Notes under the pieces: model-generated | What the model saw: only the letters and a program-made list of their open reading frames with translations | What the model was told of the DNA's origin: nothing | The model's database searches: none | DNA from: Opeltia flavorubescens | Taxonomy: Eukaryota; Ascomycota; Lecanoromycetes; Teloschistales; Teloschistaceae | Assembly (NCBI GenBank): GCA_000442125.1 | Contig: KE546965.1 | Coordinates: 1,984,001 to 2,048,000, forward strand | Reading direction: 5' to 3' | DNA length: 64,000 nt | In this document: positions 1-11,250 of the stretch, piece by piece | How positions within the stretch are numbered: the stretch's first letter is position 1 | Layout of the letters: every line of letters starts with the position of its first letter | Translations under genes and position numbers: made by a program

Positions 1-352
1 AGTCCTAGTGTAATGGAAATTGACTTTTCGTTGATTGATAGAAGGTTTGGTAAGTCAGGACTTCGCTACTTCAATTGGAAGATTCGATTCCACGAAGGTG
101 GAGGACAAAGCGGTACTGATGTACTCCAATATTCTCTTGCTTCTGTCATCTCAGCAATTCTCAACAGCGCCAGGATGGAATGCAGGTATACAGTTCTTGC
201 CAGGCTGATCCCAGTGGTAGATTTTGCGTGGTGCTTCGCATACAATGTGGAGGGTTGAGATATCTTTGGGGATTCCAGCTTTCGTTGACTTGAATTATAT
301 CCGTTCTGGAACTTGTTAATTCATAGCTGGCGCCGTCCAAATGCTTATACTA
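1..352. other. Left edge, no gene recognised
   Basis: Nothing convincing. One short open frame on the plus strand (13-258) resembles no family I know and has no recognisable splice context. Confidence 0.4.
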
Positions 353-1183
353 TCAAGGAAAAGAGCGCCTCAGCACCTGTCCTCTCAGTCGTTCCTCCGG
401 ACGCTGCATATCCTCAATAGCGCTATCAACCAAATCTGCTAGAAATTTCTGCTCCCAACCCAGAGTTGCGTGTACCTCGATATTCGTTTCTGGGACGTCG
501 TAGATAATCCTCAAAGGCTCGAGGATTCTGCGTATCCAGGACAGTGCAGGCACCCAAGGCGTACTTCGCCATTCACTTGGCTCGTAATAAATGGTGATGT
601 CAATTCGTGGACGCCATGGCACTTTCTCTTTCTCAGCCATGATCTTCCGTCTCCGGACCTCTTGAGCAAATAGAGACACACCCTGAATTAATTTCATGAG
701 CGGATCGGCCTGACGTGGATCTAAGGGTTTTACGATTTTGATATCGACTCGCAGGCATTTGAACCTGCGAAGATCCATCTTGTAGAGCTGATTGCTCCAG
801 CACTTATCTCCAATTCTTACGAAAGTCTCTTCCCCACGTTCTCGCACCTTTCCATAAATAAGGTAATGGTGGAAGCATATATTCAAGACACTGTGTATGC
901 GGTAAAGCTCTTCGGAAACTTCGCCATATAGGGCCTGGTTCGCGCGTAGAACGGATAGATTCCCTCTATCAACTTCCAAGTCGGAATGTCTGTGGAAATT
1001 CTGTACCAGGAAATGGTAATCATCTTTTACTTGACAGCGTTTTGAAGTATTAGCTTTTGGTATACACTCCCGCCAGATCGTCTGGCGGATTTCGAGAGGA
1101 AGTAAGGCCAGTTTGCCCAGATCCGAGCGGAGATCTTGCTGGCGCATTGGAGCGATGATTGCATTGGTAGTTGATACTCTCAT
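353..1183 (-). CDS. 2EXR / F-box-like domain protein
   Basis: Single-exon protein of 276 residues. Near the N-terminus (about residues 25-45) it carries LALLPLEIRQTIWREC, the hallmark of the fungal 2EXR/F-box-like family: a hydrophobic LP-E-R--IW block followed by an LRANQALYGEVSEELYR segment. No C-terminal leucine-rich repeats or other domain can be recognised. The role of the family is poorly known; members are numerous in Pezizomycotina and some are thought to act as substrate-binding adaptors, which is inference here. The start is the first ATG of the open frame, followed by an unusual polar stretch before the domain. The gene stands alone, with no operon-like or divergent partner nearby. 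Confidence 0.75.
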   Translation of the reverse strand: MRVSTTNAIIAPMRQQDLRSDLGKLALLPLEIRQTIWRECIPKANTSKRCQVKDDYHFLVQNFHRHSDLEVDRGNLSVLRANQALYGEVSEELYRIHSVLNICFHHYLIYGKVRERGEETFVRIGDKCWSNQLYKMDLRRFKCLRVDIKIVKPLDPRQADPLMKLIQGVSLFAQEVRRRKIMAEKEKVPWRPRIDITIYYEPSEWRSTPWVPALSWIRRILEPLRIIYDVPETNIEVHATLGWEQKFLADLVDSAIEDMQRPEERLRGQVLRRSFP

Positions 1184-2064
1184 TTTGTGGAGTAATAAGA
1201 CAAGTAGTTTAATCAGTATATTCTTGCTCAGGTTGAGCCAGGGTCAGCTAATGGGATATAAGTAGAAGGAAAATTGAGCGGAATAGATTTAGTAGAGTAA
1301 AGCAGATTGAAAGAGAGTAGAGGAATAGGAATAAAGAGTGGATTTTATATATGATTACTGACTGGTTCTTGCGAGTCGCAAGCAGATCTACCAAGTCATA
1401 TGAGTACAATTGAGCAAATTTGACAAGGGAAAATTACATCTGGTGCTTTCAACCTACTGAGAATTGTAATGTAGTCTCAATGGAAAAAATTTCCATAATA
1501 TCTCGCCAGCCTATGGAGCCAGGTGGACGTCATCATAGAAGTAGCTGATGATATATAGGAATCCACGAGGTGGTAAGAGATTGTGAAAATTCTAGTGCGT
1601 GAAAATATTTTTGGTGAAAGAGACGTCAAACATCACTAGGCCACCAAATAGCAATCATTACTAGATCGTATTACATGGAGAGTGCTTCGTTCAGACGTTC
1701 TCTGATTTGCAGTTGGCATAGGTAGTATGCATAAGCATCGAAGTATCGAGAAACAATCGCGTTATAATCCTGTCGAACAGTGGACCACAACATACTCACT
1801 TACAGATCTTCCTTTGTCGTGATCCCTTGCCGGCATCATTGACAGTCGAACGATGTAGCTCAGCCTGTCTCATAGGAACAGGTAGGTATGGTGTAAGAAA
1901 CATTGGCATTCAGTGATCCATCATACAAATTACACGAAATTTGGGAGGTAGATCGCACCTTCTAAATTTCAAGTAGTCCGTGTTAAAATTGCATCATTGC
2001 ACGGTATAAAACTGGCAGGGCTCATCCACATACCAATTTCTCTTTCTCGTTACCCGCCATTATT
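1184..2064. other. AT-rich intergenic region
   Basis: Upstream flank of the 2EXR gene and downstream flank of the dehydrogenase gene. Purine-rich AGTAGA-type runs lie around 1260-1340. No open frame, repeat or RNA gene could be supported. Confidence 0.4.
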
Positions 2065-2907
2065 TTACATATGTGTTCTAATCATCTTCGCAAGGAAGTC
2101 GAAAGCGCCTCTACGCTTATTCACCACATCCATGAAATTCTCCGGAGGCCCGATACTACCGATGATTACCTGGTCTTGACCCTTGGCAAGCCCGTCGTAG
2201 GCTTGATTACAAAAGTCAGCGAGAGGCATGCCCATGGCACGACCTCGATCCTGCCCCATATAGTCGTGCAATTCAGTCTGCACGGGAGGCGGCGAGATTT
2301 CAAGAACTTTGACATTCGACCCGGAATTTGCGAGCTGGTCTCGCAGGCAAAGGGTGAATGCATTCAGTGCAGCTTTTGATGCCGAGTAGGCTGGTAGATT
2401 GTGAGCTGGAACAATGGCGAGATTGGAGCCAGTACTGGGTTATGTGTTCAGCAGGTCTCTTGAATTGAGTTCCAACTTAGACACGACTTACAAAATAATA
2501 CTTGATGGAGACGTTTTCGCTTGTAGGAACGGCAGGAAAGCGAGAGAGATATTCACGAGACTGGTGTAGTTCACATCCATCTCTTGGTGATATGCGGCGA
2601 GGTCGAGTTGGTCAGGCTTGGTAAGATCATACATCCCCTGGACGCCGGCATTCAGAAAGACGCAGTCGAGGTCCGGATGGTCGGTAATGATATTGTTTTT
2701 AAAGGTCGCCAGAAACTTGCTGTCTGTGATATCATATGCGCGGCCACCAGCTTTATCCCCGTGCTTGCGGACAAAATCATTGATTCTATCTTGCCGACGC
2801 CCGACAACTATGACTTTGGAACCTTCGCGGATGAGCTTCTCGGCCATACCTAGGCCAATACCCGAGGTAGCTCCCACCATCAGGACGCATTTGTATGGGA
2901 AAGACAT
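2065..2907 (-). CDS. Short-chain dehydrogenase/reductase, DltE-like
   Basis: Two exons (2907-2492 and 2434-2065; intron 57 bases) give 261 residues. The Rossmann nucleotide-binding motif is VGATSGIG near residues 10-17, followed by the VFLNAGVQ segment (NNAG position), and the catalytic pair is in YSASK, with Tyr and Lys four residues apart. The tail GMPLADFCNQAYDGLAKGQD resembles bacterial and fungal DltE-like SDRs that act on unknown carbonyl or alcohol substrates with NAD(P)H. The start was placed at MSFPYKC because the Rossmann fold begins immediately after; an in-frame ATG 60 bases upstream would add a non-conserved leader. The splice joins SSII to FTGSN, keeping the normal beta-strand that carries the catalytic Ser region. 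Substrate unknown. Confidence 0.85.
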
Positions 2908-4543
2908 ATTGCTTTTTGAAAAATGAAAACGTACTATAGGTTGCTGAGCCTGTAATGACGGTATCACAACGATTCAAGGACTGCAGAAAGAGAGAGAATT
3001 GATGGATCTTATGTATTCTCTTTACTCCTTCCTCCGCTTGAGCTTAACTCCGAAAGGTACCTCGAACGTCATCACATGCATGTCAATCCTTCAATCTCTA
3101 GAGGATGCGAAGGACAAGCCGAGGCTTAACATGTCCAATATATCGCGGTAGCTAACCAACATCGCTATGAGAACATGCAATTGAACTGGGCTACCTCCCT
3201 CCCTCTGATAGACTTCATTCAACTGGTACTTTGACAACAATTGACACTCATTTCGTGTAATTTTAGGCATCCACTTTTTGGAGGGTCGAACCTAACTAAG
3301 TCTGAACTATTTCGGATTAGCGTTTGTTCGAGATCATCCCGTACCTTACTGTTAAATCCCGAGCGAGTGATGTGTAGGCTTGAATAGTCATGAAATAATA
3401 CATCAAGCTCGTTGTTACTCTCACCCTTAAGTTGATAGTCCTATCTGTATCTACTGCATCGACACAATTCCTTGTTGGAAGCTGACCTTGCCCACCCTGT
3501 AACAGACGAAATTCGAAATGTCGGAATAAAATACCGGCAGCATGCTATACATTTAAGCCCTCTTCGAATCCAAAATCCAGTTCAATAGGAGCTTGTATCA
3601 TGAAATAATACTACTTTAGCAAAAATGCTCGATACGACATGAAGATGATTTTTTGAGTTCATCCCATGTTCGACTACTGCGGTTGAGGGAGCTTGATGAA
3701 TGTATTGTTGAGAAAAAAAAGCCGAGATGACTAGACGGCGCATAGCTCTGGATTCGAAGTGTTGTGTGTAGACTTTGATCTACGTCTCGAGCATGACTGC
3801 CCAAAAAATTCCCATAAAAGAGGATGGGAGAACCACTTGCTTGTATGTCATCATGGTGACATTCGAAAGGTGCAAACAATTTCCAAAATAGCAGCGTCAT
3901 TTTAAATAATTCTTATAATACAGGTGTTCCTTTACAACCCTTGTTCGACATACTCCACACTATATACAGCGCCTTAACACTACTTCAACTGTAGCCTGTC
4001 ATTTCCATTGGAATGGTATATCCAGAGGGTAAGATGAGCAAATAGCTAGAATTTCTGTCATCTCGATACACTGGTTCCTCGTTCAATTGCGAATTTTGAA
4101 TATGATGTGACATGTGGATTCCCTGCTTTTCAAGACAGCCAGACCGCCTACACATGTACACATACCGAATACCATGGTCTGAAATAGGGCCATAATCTTA
4201 GATCTCGGTTTCTACGGCTGAGAGCTTTCATAGACAGATTTTCCTGCTTGGTCTGTCCGAAAATGTCGCTGAAACGAGGGCTCCACGAAGCTTGGGTTCT
4301 GGGCGGCGCGAGTGGGAAACTGTTCCGGCATTTTGCTGGTGTATTTGACGTCCGATAATATGATTCTCTAGAATTAATGGTTTGTTGATGCCGTTGAATC
4401 TTTCACCAGCACTCAGCTATAGTTAGAATCAACGTTGATTCTTTAGCCGACTTTAGAAACAATCGTAGTTTTCTTTCTGCTCTCAAAAGACCGATCCTTT
4501 CTCGTCGATAGAGATCCGTAACAGGACACGGGACGGTCGATAT
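2908..4543. other. Gene-poor stretch
   Basis: About 1.6 kb, AT-rich in most of its length. A 94-codon frame at 3616-3900 (minus) has no family resemblance and no splice sites that extend it. Nothing else could be supported. Confidence 0.4.
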
Positions 4544-5542
4544 TTATGACAGCTCAATCCTTGATGTTTTCGAAGTTGACCTTTGAGGCAGTTCTCTTAG
4601 ATGTTGGTCGTGCAATTCTCTGAGATGTTGGTCATGCAATTCAGGTCTTGTTCTCTTGTCGTCAAGCTCTGGCAAAGGACCCTTCGCATCAAGCTCTGCA
4701 ATCGTCGTCCCATCCTTCTCGATATAATTACCAGACACCGGCTCATTGGTGGGTTTGTCGGAGATACGATTACGTCGAGTCATCCGACGACGCCGAACGA
4801 GGTAGAAGATGATTGCGGCCATCACCAAGAACAATGGGATACCCAAACCAAGACCCAGGCCAAGATTTGTCTTGGTGGCGGAAGCAGAGTCAGAGTTGGC
4901 CGATGTTGAAGATGGGGGTACCGATGAGGAAGATGTGATTGAACTCGTTGACGGGGTCGAAGGGGAGCTGGATGACGATGCGGAAGTCAAAGTACTGGCT
5001 CCTTTGGTGGTGGATCTGCTTCCAGATATTGAGGATAGAGGTCTTTTTGCAGATGATGTAGGACTGCCGGATACGGTCGAGCTTGCACCTGATTCTGCAG
5101 CGGAAGAAGCGCCGGACGAACCCGAGGAAGAAGAACTCGACTGGTGGGATATGGAAAATTGACCGCTATAATTGACGGAGTCGTTTTGAGAAATTCTAAG
5201 CGCATAATTGTTTTGTTCGGGCAAATCGTTAGGGACAATCCAGGTGTACGCTCCGTTACGTGCAGAATCTATTATCATATATTAATTTAGGCATTGGCGG
5301 GGCCTATAGCTGGCCGGAATGCTTACTGGTGATACCTCTGACGAGCTGTGGCCCATTTGTGTCACTTTCTACAAGATCGATGGCTACTCCTTCCTATAAT
5401 GCATTCGTAAGCAGAATTCATAACGGTACCCTCGCTCTTGGAGCTTCTTGATCCTCACCAAATTATCGCCTCCACCCCATGTCAAAGTAAATTCCTCGCC
5501 AGTGGTGAGAAAAGTAGGCACAGTAGTCCAATATACAGCCAT
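4544..5542 (-). CDS. Kre9/Knh1-type Ser-rich membrane-anchored cell-wall protein
   Basis: Exons 5542-5459, 5393-5327 and 5268-4544 give 291 residues. The N-terminal part (about residues 5-90) matches the Kre9/Knh1 fold found in fungal Ser/Thr-rich surface proteins: TTGEEFTLTWGGGDN, IDLVESDTNGPQ, then YTWIVPNDLP and YALRISQN. A long Ser/Thr linker (roughly 95-180) precedes one membrane segment (about 186-208) followed by RRRR, so it should sit in the plasma membrane with a short cytosolic tail. The tail holds two perfect copies of the 8-residue unit ELHDQHLR. Odd point: the in-frame ATG used here gives no signal peptide. A TATA-like CCATATAAGG at 5721-5730 lies about 180 bases upstream, so a first exon coding the signal sequence may be missing from this model. 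Confidence 0.7.
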
Positions 5543-6615
5543 AATTTTTGGAGGCAATCTTTCAGTCTCACTCTACATCTACCTGAAGAAATAGCAAGAT
5601 CCGCAAAATATATCAAGCTGAAATTCGAAGATTTATTGAGCAGACATTTGTATATAGACTAGATCTTGATTCACTCCCCACCTCTGTAGTAAGTAATAGT
5701 GAAGTGTAGGTTTTGTTATCCCTTATATGGGCACACCATCGCTTCTGTCCCTTGTTGAATGCTGGGCGGTTCGAGGCCATGGCGCTTTTTAGCTAGATTC
5801 GAATCCTGCCGAAGGAAAAATTGCATATGATTCGTCTGTCACAGTCTTAGGAAATTGGGCTGTGCAAGAATTTTCCTGCGGGGGTGCCACCTCCATCATT
5901 GATCCCAACGCCGGCCGTTTGTTTCAGCCTCGCAGCCTCGCCTGTCAAATGAAATAGTAGCCAAAGACCCTTCAGTCACGAAGCGAGTCAGCTAGCTTAG
6001 ATGTAATAGCTGGGATTCGAATTTTGAGCATGCAATTAAGAGTCAAATGGTCAAAGAGGCACTCGAGCTACTTAGCTCTGTATCTCGTCTCTTTGAGCTG
6101 CCACCGAGTTCACTAGGATGACCTTCGCGGAGAACAAAGTACAGTATATTTGGGGAACTTGAGAGAAGGAAAGCCTTCATATATAGTCCCTTGAATTGGC
6201 CACGGAGATTTTGATAAAATCCCCCGCCGCTCTTGCCAGTGACTCGGAAGACAACGAAGATTTCACATGAGTGCGTAGCAGTCACGACTTGGCAATAGCC
6301 CTTGCATCCCAAGTCTTTCGACAAGAAACAATTCAATAGTTGCGGGCTTTCTATCATGTTGTGGAACATTCGTTCCGAGTCATGAAAATTGGCCGTGGAC
6401 ATTTCCAGGGGGCGGCCCGAGCGAGAACCCACCGGTTGGCGGCTGTGAAATATATTCTGCCCCCACGAGCAAATTTCCTGTAATATCCTTCTCCCCAGGC
6501 TCCAGGAATTTGTCTCGACAACCAGCACTCTCAATATCTTCATCAGGTAATTTTTCCTCAAGCCTATGACACTGTGTAAAAATTATGGCATGCCTTTCTG
6601 AAAAGTGGAGCTAGT
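5543..6615. other. Intergenic region with an unsupported long frame
   Basis: A 172-codon minus-strand frame (6043-6561) is open but compositionally unlike the neighbouring proteins, contains no domain I recognise and lies just behind the 3' end of the permease gene, so it may be 3' untranslated sequence. TTCGAATCC-like motifs near 5798-5808 lack a tRNA cloverleaf around them. Confidence 0.35.
5721..5730 (-). promoter_or_regulatory. TATA-like element upstream of the Kre9-type gene
   Basis: On the minus strand the sequence reads CCATATAAGG. It is the best core-promoter candidate for the Kre9-type gene and implies a leader of roughly 150 bases before the modelled ATG. Confidence 0.35.
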
Positions 6616-8554
6616 CTACACGAAAGAATTAAGGAACCTCTTTGGCATGTTCGCCAGCGACTTCCTCCGATGCCCATTGTCTATCGGCTCCAAATCGAAA
6701 TACCGTATCCCAGTGTCCAAATCCATTTCGCTGGCCCTTACGAACAGCCCGCCTCTAAACCGCGTGTAAGCCTTCCATCCCAGGTACAGTGCAATGANGA
6801 TCGGGCCAGCAAGGTAACTCTGGAAAAAGACTTGGGCGTCAGGATCGGCACCAACAGGCTGGAAGAGGAAGAGCAAAAAGTTAGCCACACCCTCGCAACC
6901 AATCTTTGGATAACACTTACGAAGAGGGAGACATAGAATGTCGCAATGAGTGCAATACACGCGAGACAGAAACCGATGAAGCTGCCAGTAGCACCGAAGC
7001 TCGCTCTGTAGGGCAGTTGGTCGACGGTACGGCCTTGGGCTTTCCACCCAGCTCGGAATCGAACGTGTGACAAGCAGATGCTGCCCCACACGAAGAAATA
7101 CGACAGGCCAGACAGGGACAGCAGCCAATTAAAGACTGTGCTGCTCTTTGAAGATTCTCCGATGAAAGCTAGGAGGCCAAAGGCGATCTGGATAATGACA
7201 CACCAGAGCGGTCGGCCCTTCTTGTCGATGTAGGTCAAGAAATGTGGCCCCATCTTTCGGACACCAAGAGCCTGCATTGTGCGAGTGGACCCATACGTGC
7301 AAGAGTTGGCAACGCTGAGAACCGAGATGGTGATGACGGCGTTGAAAACTGAAGGAAGGCCTTTAACACCAGCTCTCTGGATTGCAAGAACGAAAGGCGA
7401 AGCTTTGGTGTTGGCGCCTGACGAACCGAGCAAGTCATCGCTATCTGATGGTAGGATCAAGCCGACGATAAAGAGACTGAGCACGTAAAAGGTGGCAATC
7501 CGCCAGAAGACCTGCTTGGTCGCTTTCGGTAAGGACTTGCGGGGATCAGCAGCTTCTGCTGCTGCCAAACCCACGAGCTCGGTTCCACCGAAAGCGAAAG
7601 CAGCGGTGACAAACACAGACGCGAACCCCTTGAATCCATTGCGGAAAGCACCGGGATCGTGCCAGTATCTTGCACCGATATACCCTCTGTCATCTGTCGA
7701 GACGCCTCCACAATCGACGACAATACCGAAGATGATGAATCCGGTCACCGCGACAACCTTGATGAGTCCGAGGACAAATTCCACTGAGACATGTGCAATT
7801 AGCTCAGAGTGTGGCCGGAAGTAGAAAGATCCCTGGCTTACCTTCGCCGTATCCCTTGACACCAAAGAACTGGACGACGATAAGGATGGTCAAAAAGACG
7901 GCCACCCAAACCCCAATGTTGATGTCGTCCCGCCAGTACTCAATTGTGATACCGGCGGCAGTGATTTCGAAGGGTAAAACGGTCAGCCATCCGAGCGCAT
8001 AATCCCAGCCCATTGCAAATCCCCTGGAACAAAAATCAGAACAGTTTGGAATCTGTCGTGTATTCCCAGAACGTACCAAGCTTCATCGACGAAGCGACAG
8101 GTGTAGGTGAAGAAAGCTCCATTGACCGGGTACAGGACAGCGAGTTCTCCGAGCGCTTGAACGGTGAACAGCAACATCAAGCCGACGATCATGAAGGCGA
8201 TAAGCTATGCACAACGTCAGTACCTTTGAATAAAGTACGAGGCGCATGAAGGATACATACCACGCTGCCAGGCCCACCATTGTGAAATGCTCCGCCGGAA
8301 CCAACGAAAAGACCAGCGCCGATGGAGCCACCTAAGCTGGATCAGTCACTGTTGCAAAGAGGAGAGCTCTTGAAGTGCACGCTCATACCGATGGCAATCA
8401 TCTGCATGTGGCGACCCTTGAGACCTCTCTCGAGCTTTCCGTTGGAGACCTCGCCTTCGACGACACTGCCGCTACCCTCGCTGTCATACTTGACAGTATC
8501 AGGGTTGTACTTCTCATCGGCGAGCCGGGCAACAGGGGGTTCTTTGAGGTCCAT
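6616..8554 (-). CDS. Amino-acid permease of the fungal YAT/GAP family
   Basis: Six exons (8554-8389, 8331-8261, 8204-8077, 8023-7842, 7783-6921, 6858-6616; introns 53-62 bases) give 550 residues, the usual length of APC-superfamily fungal permeases. A polar cytosolic N-terminus of about 50 residues leads to the first helix with IGGSIGAGLFVGSGGA, the conserved TM1 substrate-binding motif. Later landmarks are GELAVLYPVNGAF (TM2-TM3), GWDYALGWLTVLPFE, the AFAFGGTELVGLAAAEA motif of TM6 and SNLSRTMQAL-equivalent STRTMQALG. It should import amino acids with protons at the plasma membrane; specificity cannot be read from sequence. One base is ambiguous (6798), making one residue of a late helix unknown. 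Expression is often nitrogen controlled in this family; not tested here. Confidence 0.93.
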
Positions 8555-11250
8555 GTCTGGGTATGGTGGACGAAAGATGGTGGGAGGTGATGGATAGAAG
8601 GGGTGGAAGTGGAAGCGTATAAAAAGGATCTGGGGTACTTCTACCTCTCGAAGTGTGCAGGAGCAAACACGATGCGACAGGGTTCAACCTTTGCCTCGGG
8701 TTCGACAAGGTGGTCAGGCGTGCAGGTGTCTCTGTACAGCGGGCCAAATAGTCGATGGAAGAGTGAAGCTACAATGATAACTGGGCCGCCGCTTGACCGG
8801 ATCAGGCGGGTGATCCGACATCCAGCAAGCGTCGACGCCGCAGTGAAGGGATGGTGAATAGCAAATGGGCCGAGGATGGCGATTTTTAGCTACGATAACG
8901 ATTCATTCCTAGCGACTGATTCGCTGTCGCTGAGACATTCGTGATAGGCGACATGTCGGGCCAAGACTAGACTTGCAGCGGGATCTAAATCCATCTAAGC
9001 GAATAGGATGGGGAACGATTGGGTGACGGGTTTTTAGGGTGGGTGACATCAGACTCAGATTGGTCGGCTCGAATTGGATTGATGCAGTGGGAAGGCACGG
9101 AATAGCCTTCTGGACTCAGTGCGCACGGAGACTACGAGGATGGTGAGATGCCCAGACGGGCCATAATGGAGTTGATGCCCCCAGAAGCTTCGACTCCGTT
9201 AAGCACTCGGATCTCCTGTCTCTAACAGCGGAGCGGACCTCCCATTATTGCTTGACTTGCTTGTTTCCGGTCCTTGACAAATAGCATTAGCTAACCAGCC
9301 TAGCAGCGGCCATATTCTAGAAGGTTTCTATATTCGGCCGTACTCTTCTCGAAGACTGCCCCGATCCAATCACTTCACACCCATTTATCCTTCCGATTGT
9401 GGCAAAAGATCAAACTCTAGATTTAGACCCTCGTCGCCAATCTGATTGCGACTCTTGGAAACACGGAAAATGATGAACCTGATTGAACGCCGTGGAAAAG
9501 TTTATGTTATCTGAACGCCCCACTCGGATCCATGATTGAAGTACCGAATTCAACATGAATTGCCATGACCGTTGACTCAGCTCGTTATCCGACAACAACA
9601 ACCTTATAAGGCGCGATGTTTCTATCGAGTCTCGAACCTCACGTGCTCCTAAGACATGCGGCTGACTTTCTTCGGCCTCTTCCGAATCCTGGAATACAAT
9701 CCTTTTTCCCTTCACTGTCAGCTTTTAACGAATTAACAGCCGTCGAGATGTGCTGACAGTGGTTCCCCGCTACCTCGGTTGCGTGAGCTGACAACACATC
9801 CGGCCTGAAAATCATTTATCTCCGCTGTAGATCCTACCCTGATCCTCTGCTCACCATTCGTCCACATCGGCCGTTATCCAGCAGTAAGCAACCAGCTGAT
9901 TAGATCAACCTGAATCATATCTTAGTCTGTCGCCATCCTTTCCAGCAAATAATCCTTCGGAGCAACCTGCGATATGCTCCAGCAAGCTAACCACCCTAGT
10001 CCTTACAATGATCACGGTATCCTATGGCCAACAGATATCCTACTTTCTTCTCACCCACCATTCACACAAGCATTTATCCACGATGAGTTGGCAATACTGC
10101 GATTATAACTTTGGCGCACCGAAGCAATCCTGGCAATCTTCCTGGATACACTTTTCCGGCGCTATCCGAAGGGACTCCTATGCGAGAAACATAATTGCGC
10201 CATTTAGGCTTCCGCTGTTCCAGCGACAAGGAACTCCCTGGCTGGTTTTCGTAAAAGCAGCCGTCAGAGATTTCTATCCCTGAGAGTTTTCAGCCCAGTA
10301 CTCTTGACTTCTTACAATTGACCAGAACTTAAATCTACGTGCATCGAAGTCGAGCTAATAGGCCACACTCCTTCTTCTCAGCTGAGGGAAGCCTGAGCTT
10401 CTAGCCAACCTCATTGTTGCGATGTCTCGTAAGGTCCAGAACCTGTTCATCTTCTTGCTTTTTTCCTTTTTTTTTGCCTTTCTCAATTCACCTCGGAATA
10501 GAATCATGTGACATTTCGAAATCTTATGACATACGCGATCACTATTGAAACGGTACCACTGGTTCTCAGGGCTCCCATTCAAACGTCAAGTCATCCTTTA
10601 TGATCCTGATTCCTTTGCATCTTACTCTGTAGTATGCCCTGTGCAGTCGTATGTGCCTGTGGGTGGAGAAGGGTGATCGCACACATATGTCTGGCCATAT
10701 GTAACCTTCGTGGCGGCAAAATATCGTGTCATATAATTGATAGGGTAACATGAGAGTTGCATTCTTACACAGGGCCTTAAGCCAATGTGCTGTCTGCCTA
10801 AAAGAACCTATTTGGACGAATGGCTCGGAGGATCCGTACATGAATAGTGTCTCGATATTCTATGTGGCAAGTCAATTCGAGCCTTAACAACTGTGGCGTT
10901 GCCATGGTAATGATAGAGGAGAAGAGGTAGGAGATGATTCTCGCGAATTTATGCCCTTTAGGCTATAGGATTTGATCATTGCCTCTATTCCGGGAACTTT
11001 GTCGAGTGTTGAAGAAGAAGAAGAATCTTGTCCCGACCTCTGGTCATAGCGTGAAATCCAAAAAAGATTATGTGATATACAAGTAGGCAATATATACCCT
11101 TCCCTGCCCACTGTTTCTTAACGCAGTTCAATTGATTTTTTGGCGTTTCGATCCTCTCCTGTCAACTGCACGGCAATGGAGACCAGCCTCATAGGATTTA
11201 CCCCTATCCAAGACAAGAATGGAAATCATCCAAAGCAAAAGTTCAATGCA
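8555..11250. other. 2.7 kb gene-poor region
   Basis: Holds the permease promoter and the 3' flank of the HET gene. The frames at 9410-9715 (minus, 101 codons), 10008-10283 and 10355-10582 look random: no domain, no usable splice partners. A T/C-rich tract lies near 10455-10475. I find no transposon termini or direct repeats by eye. Confidence 0.4.

Noticed and set aside
5790-6030. TTCGAATCC / GGGATTCGAATTT motifs suggesting a tRNA T-arm
   Set aside because: No acceptor or anticodon stem can be paired around them within 75 bases.
6043-6561. 172-codon open frame on the minus strand
   Set aside because: No domain, no splice context, composition unlike neighbouring genes; lies in the 3' flank of the permease gene.
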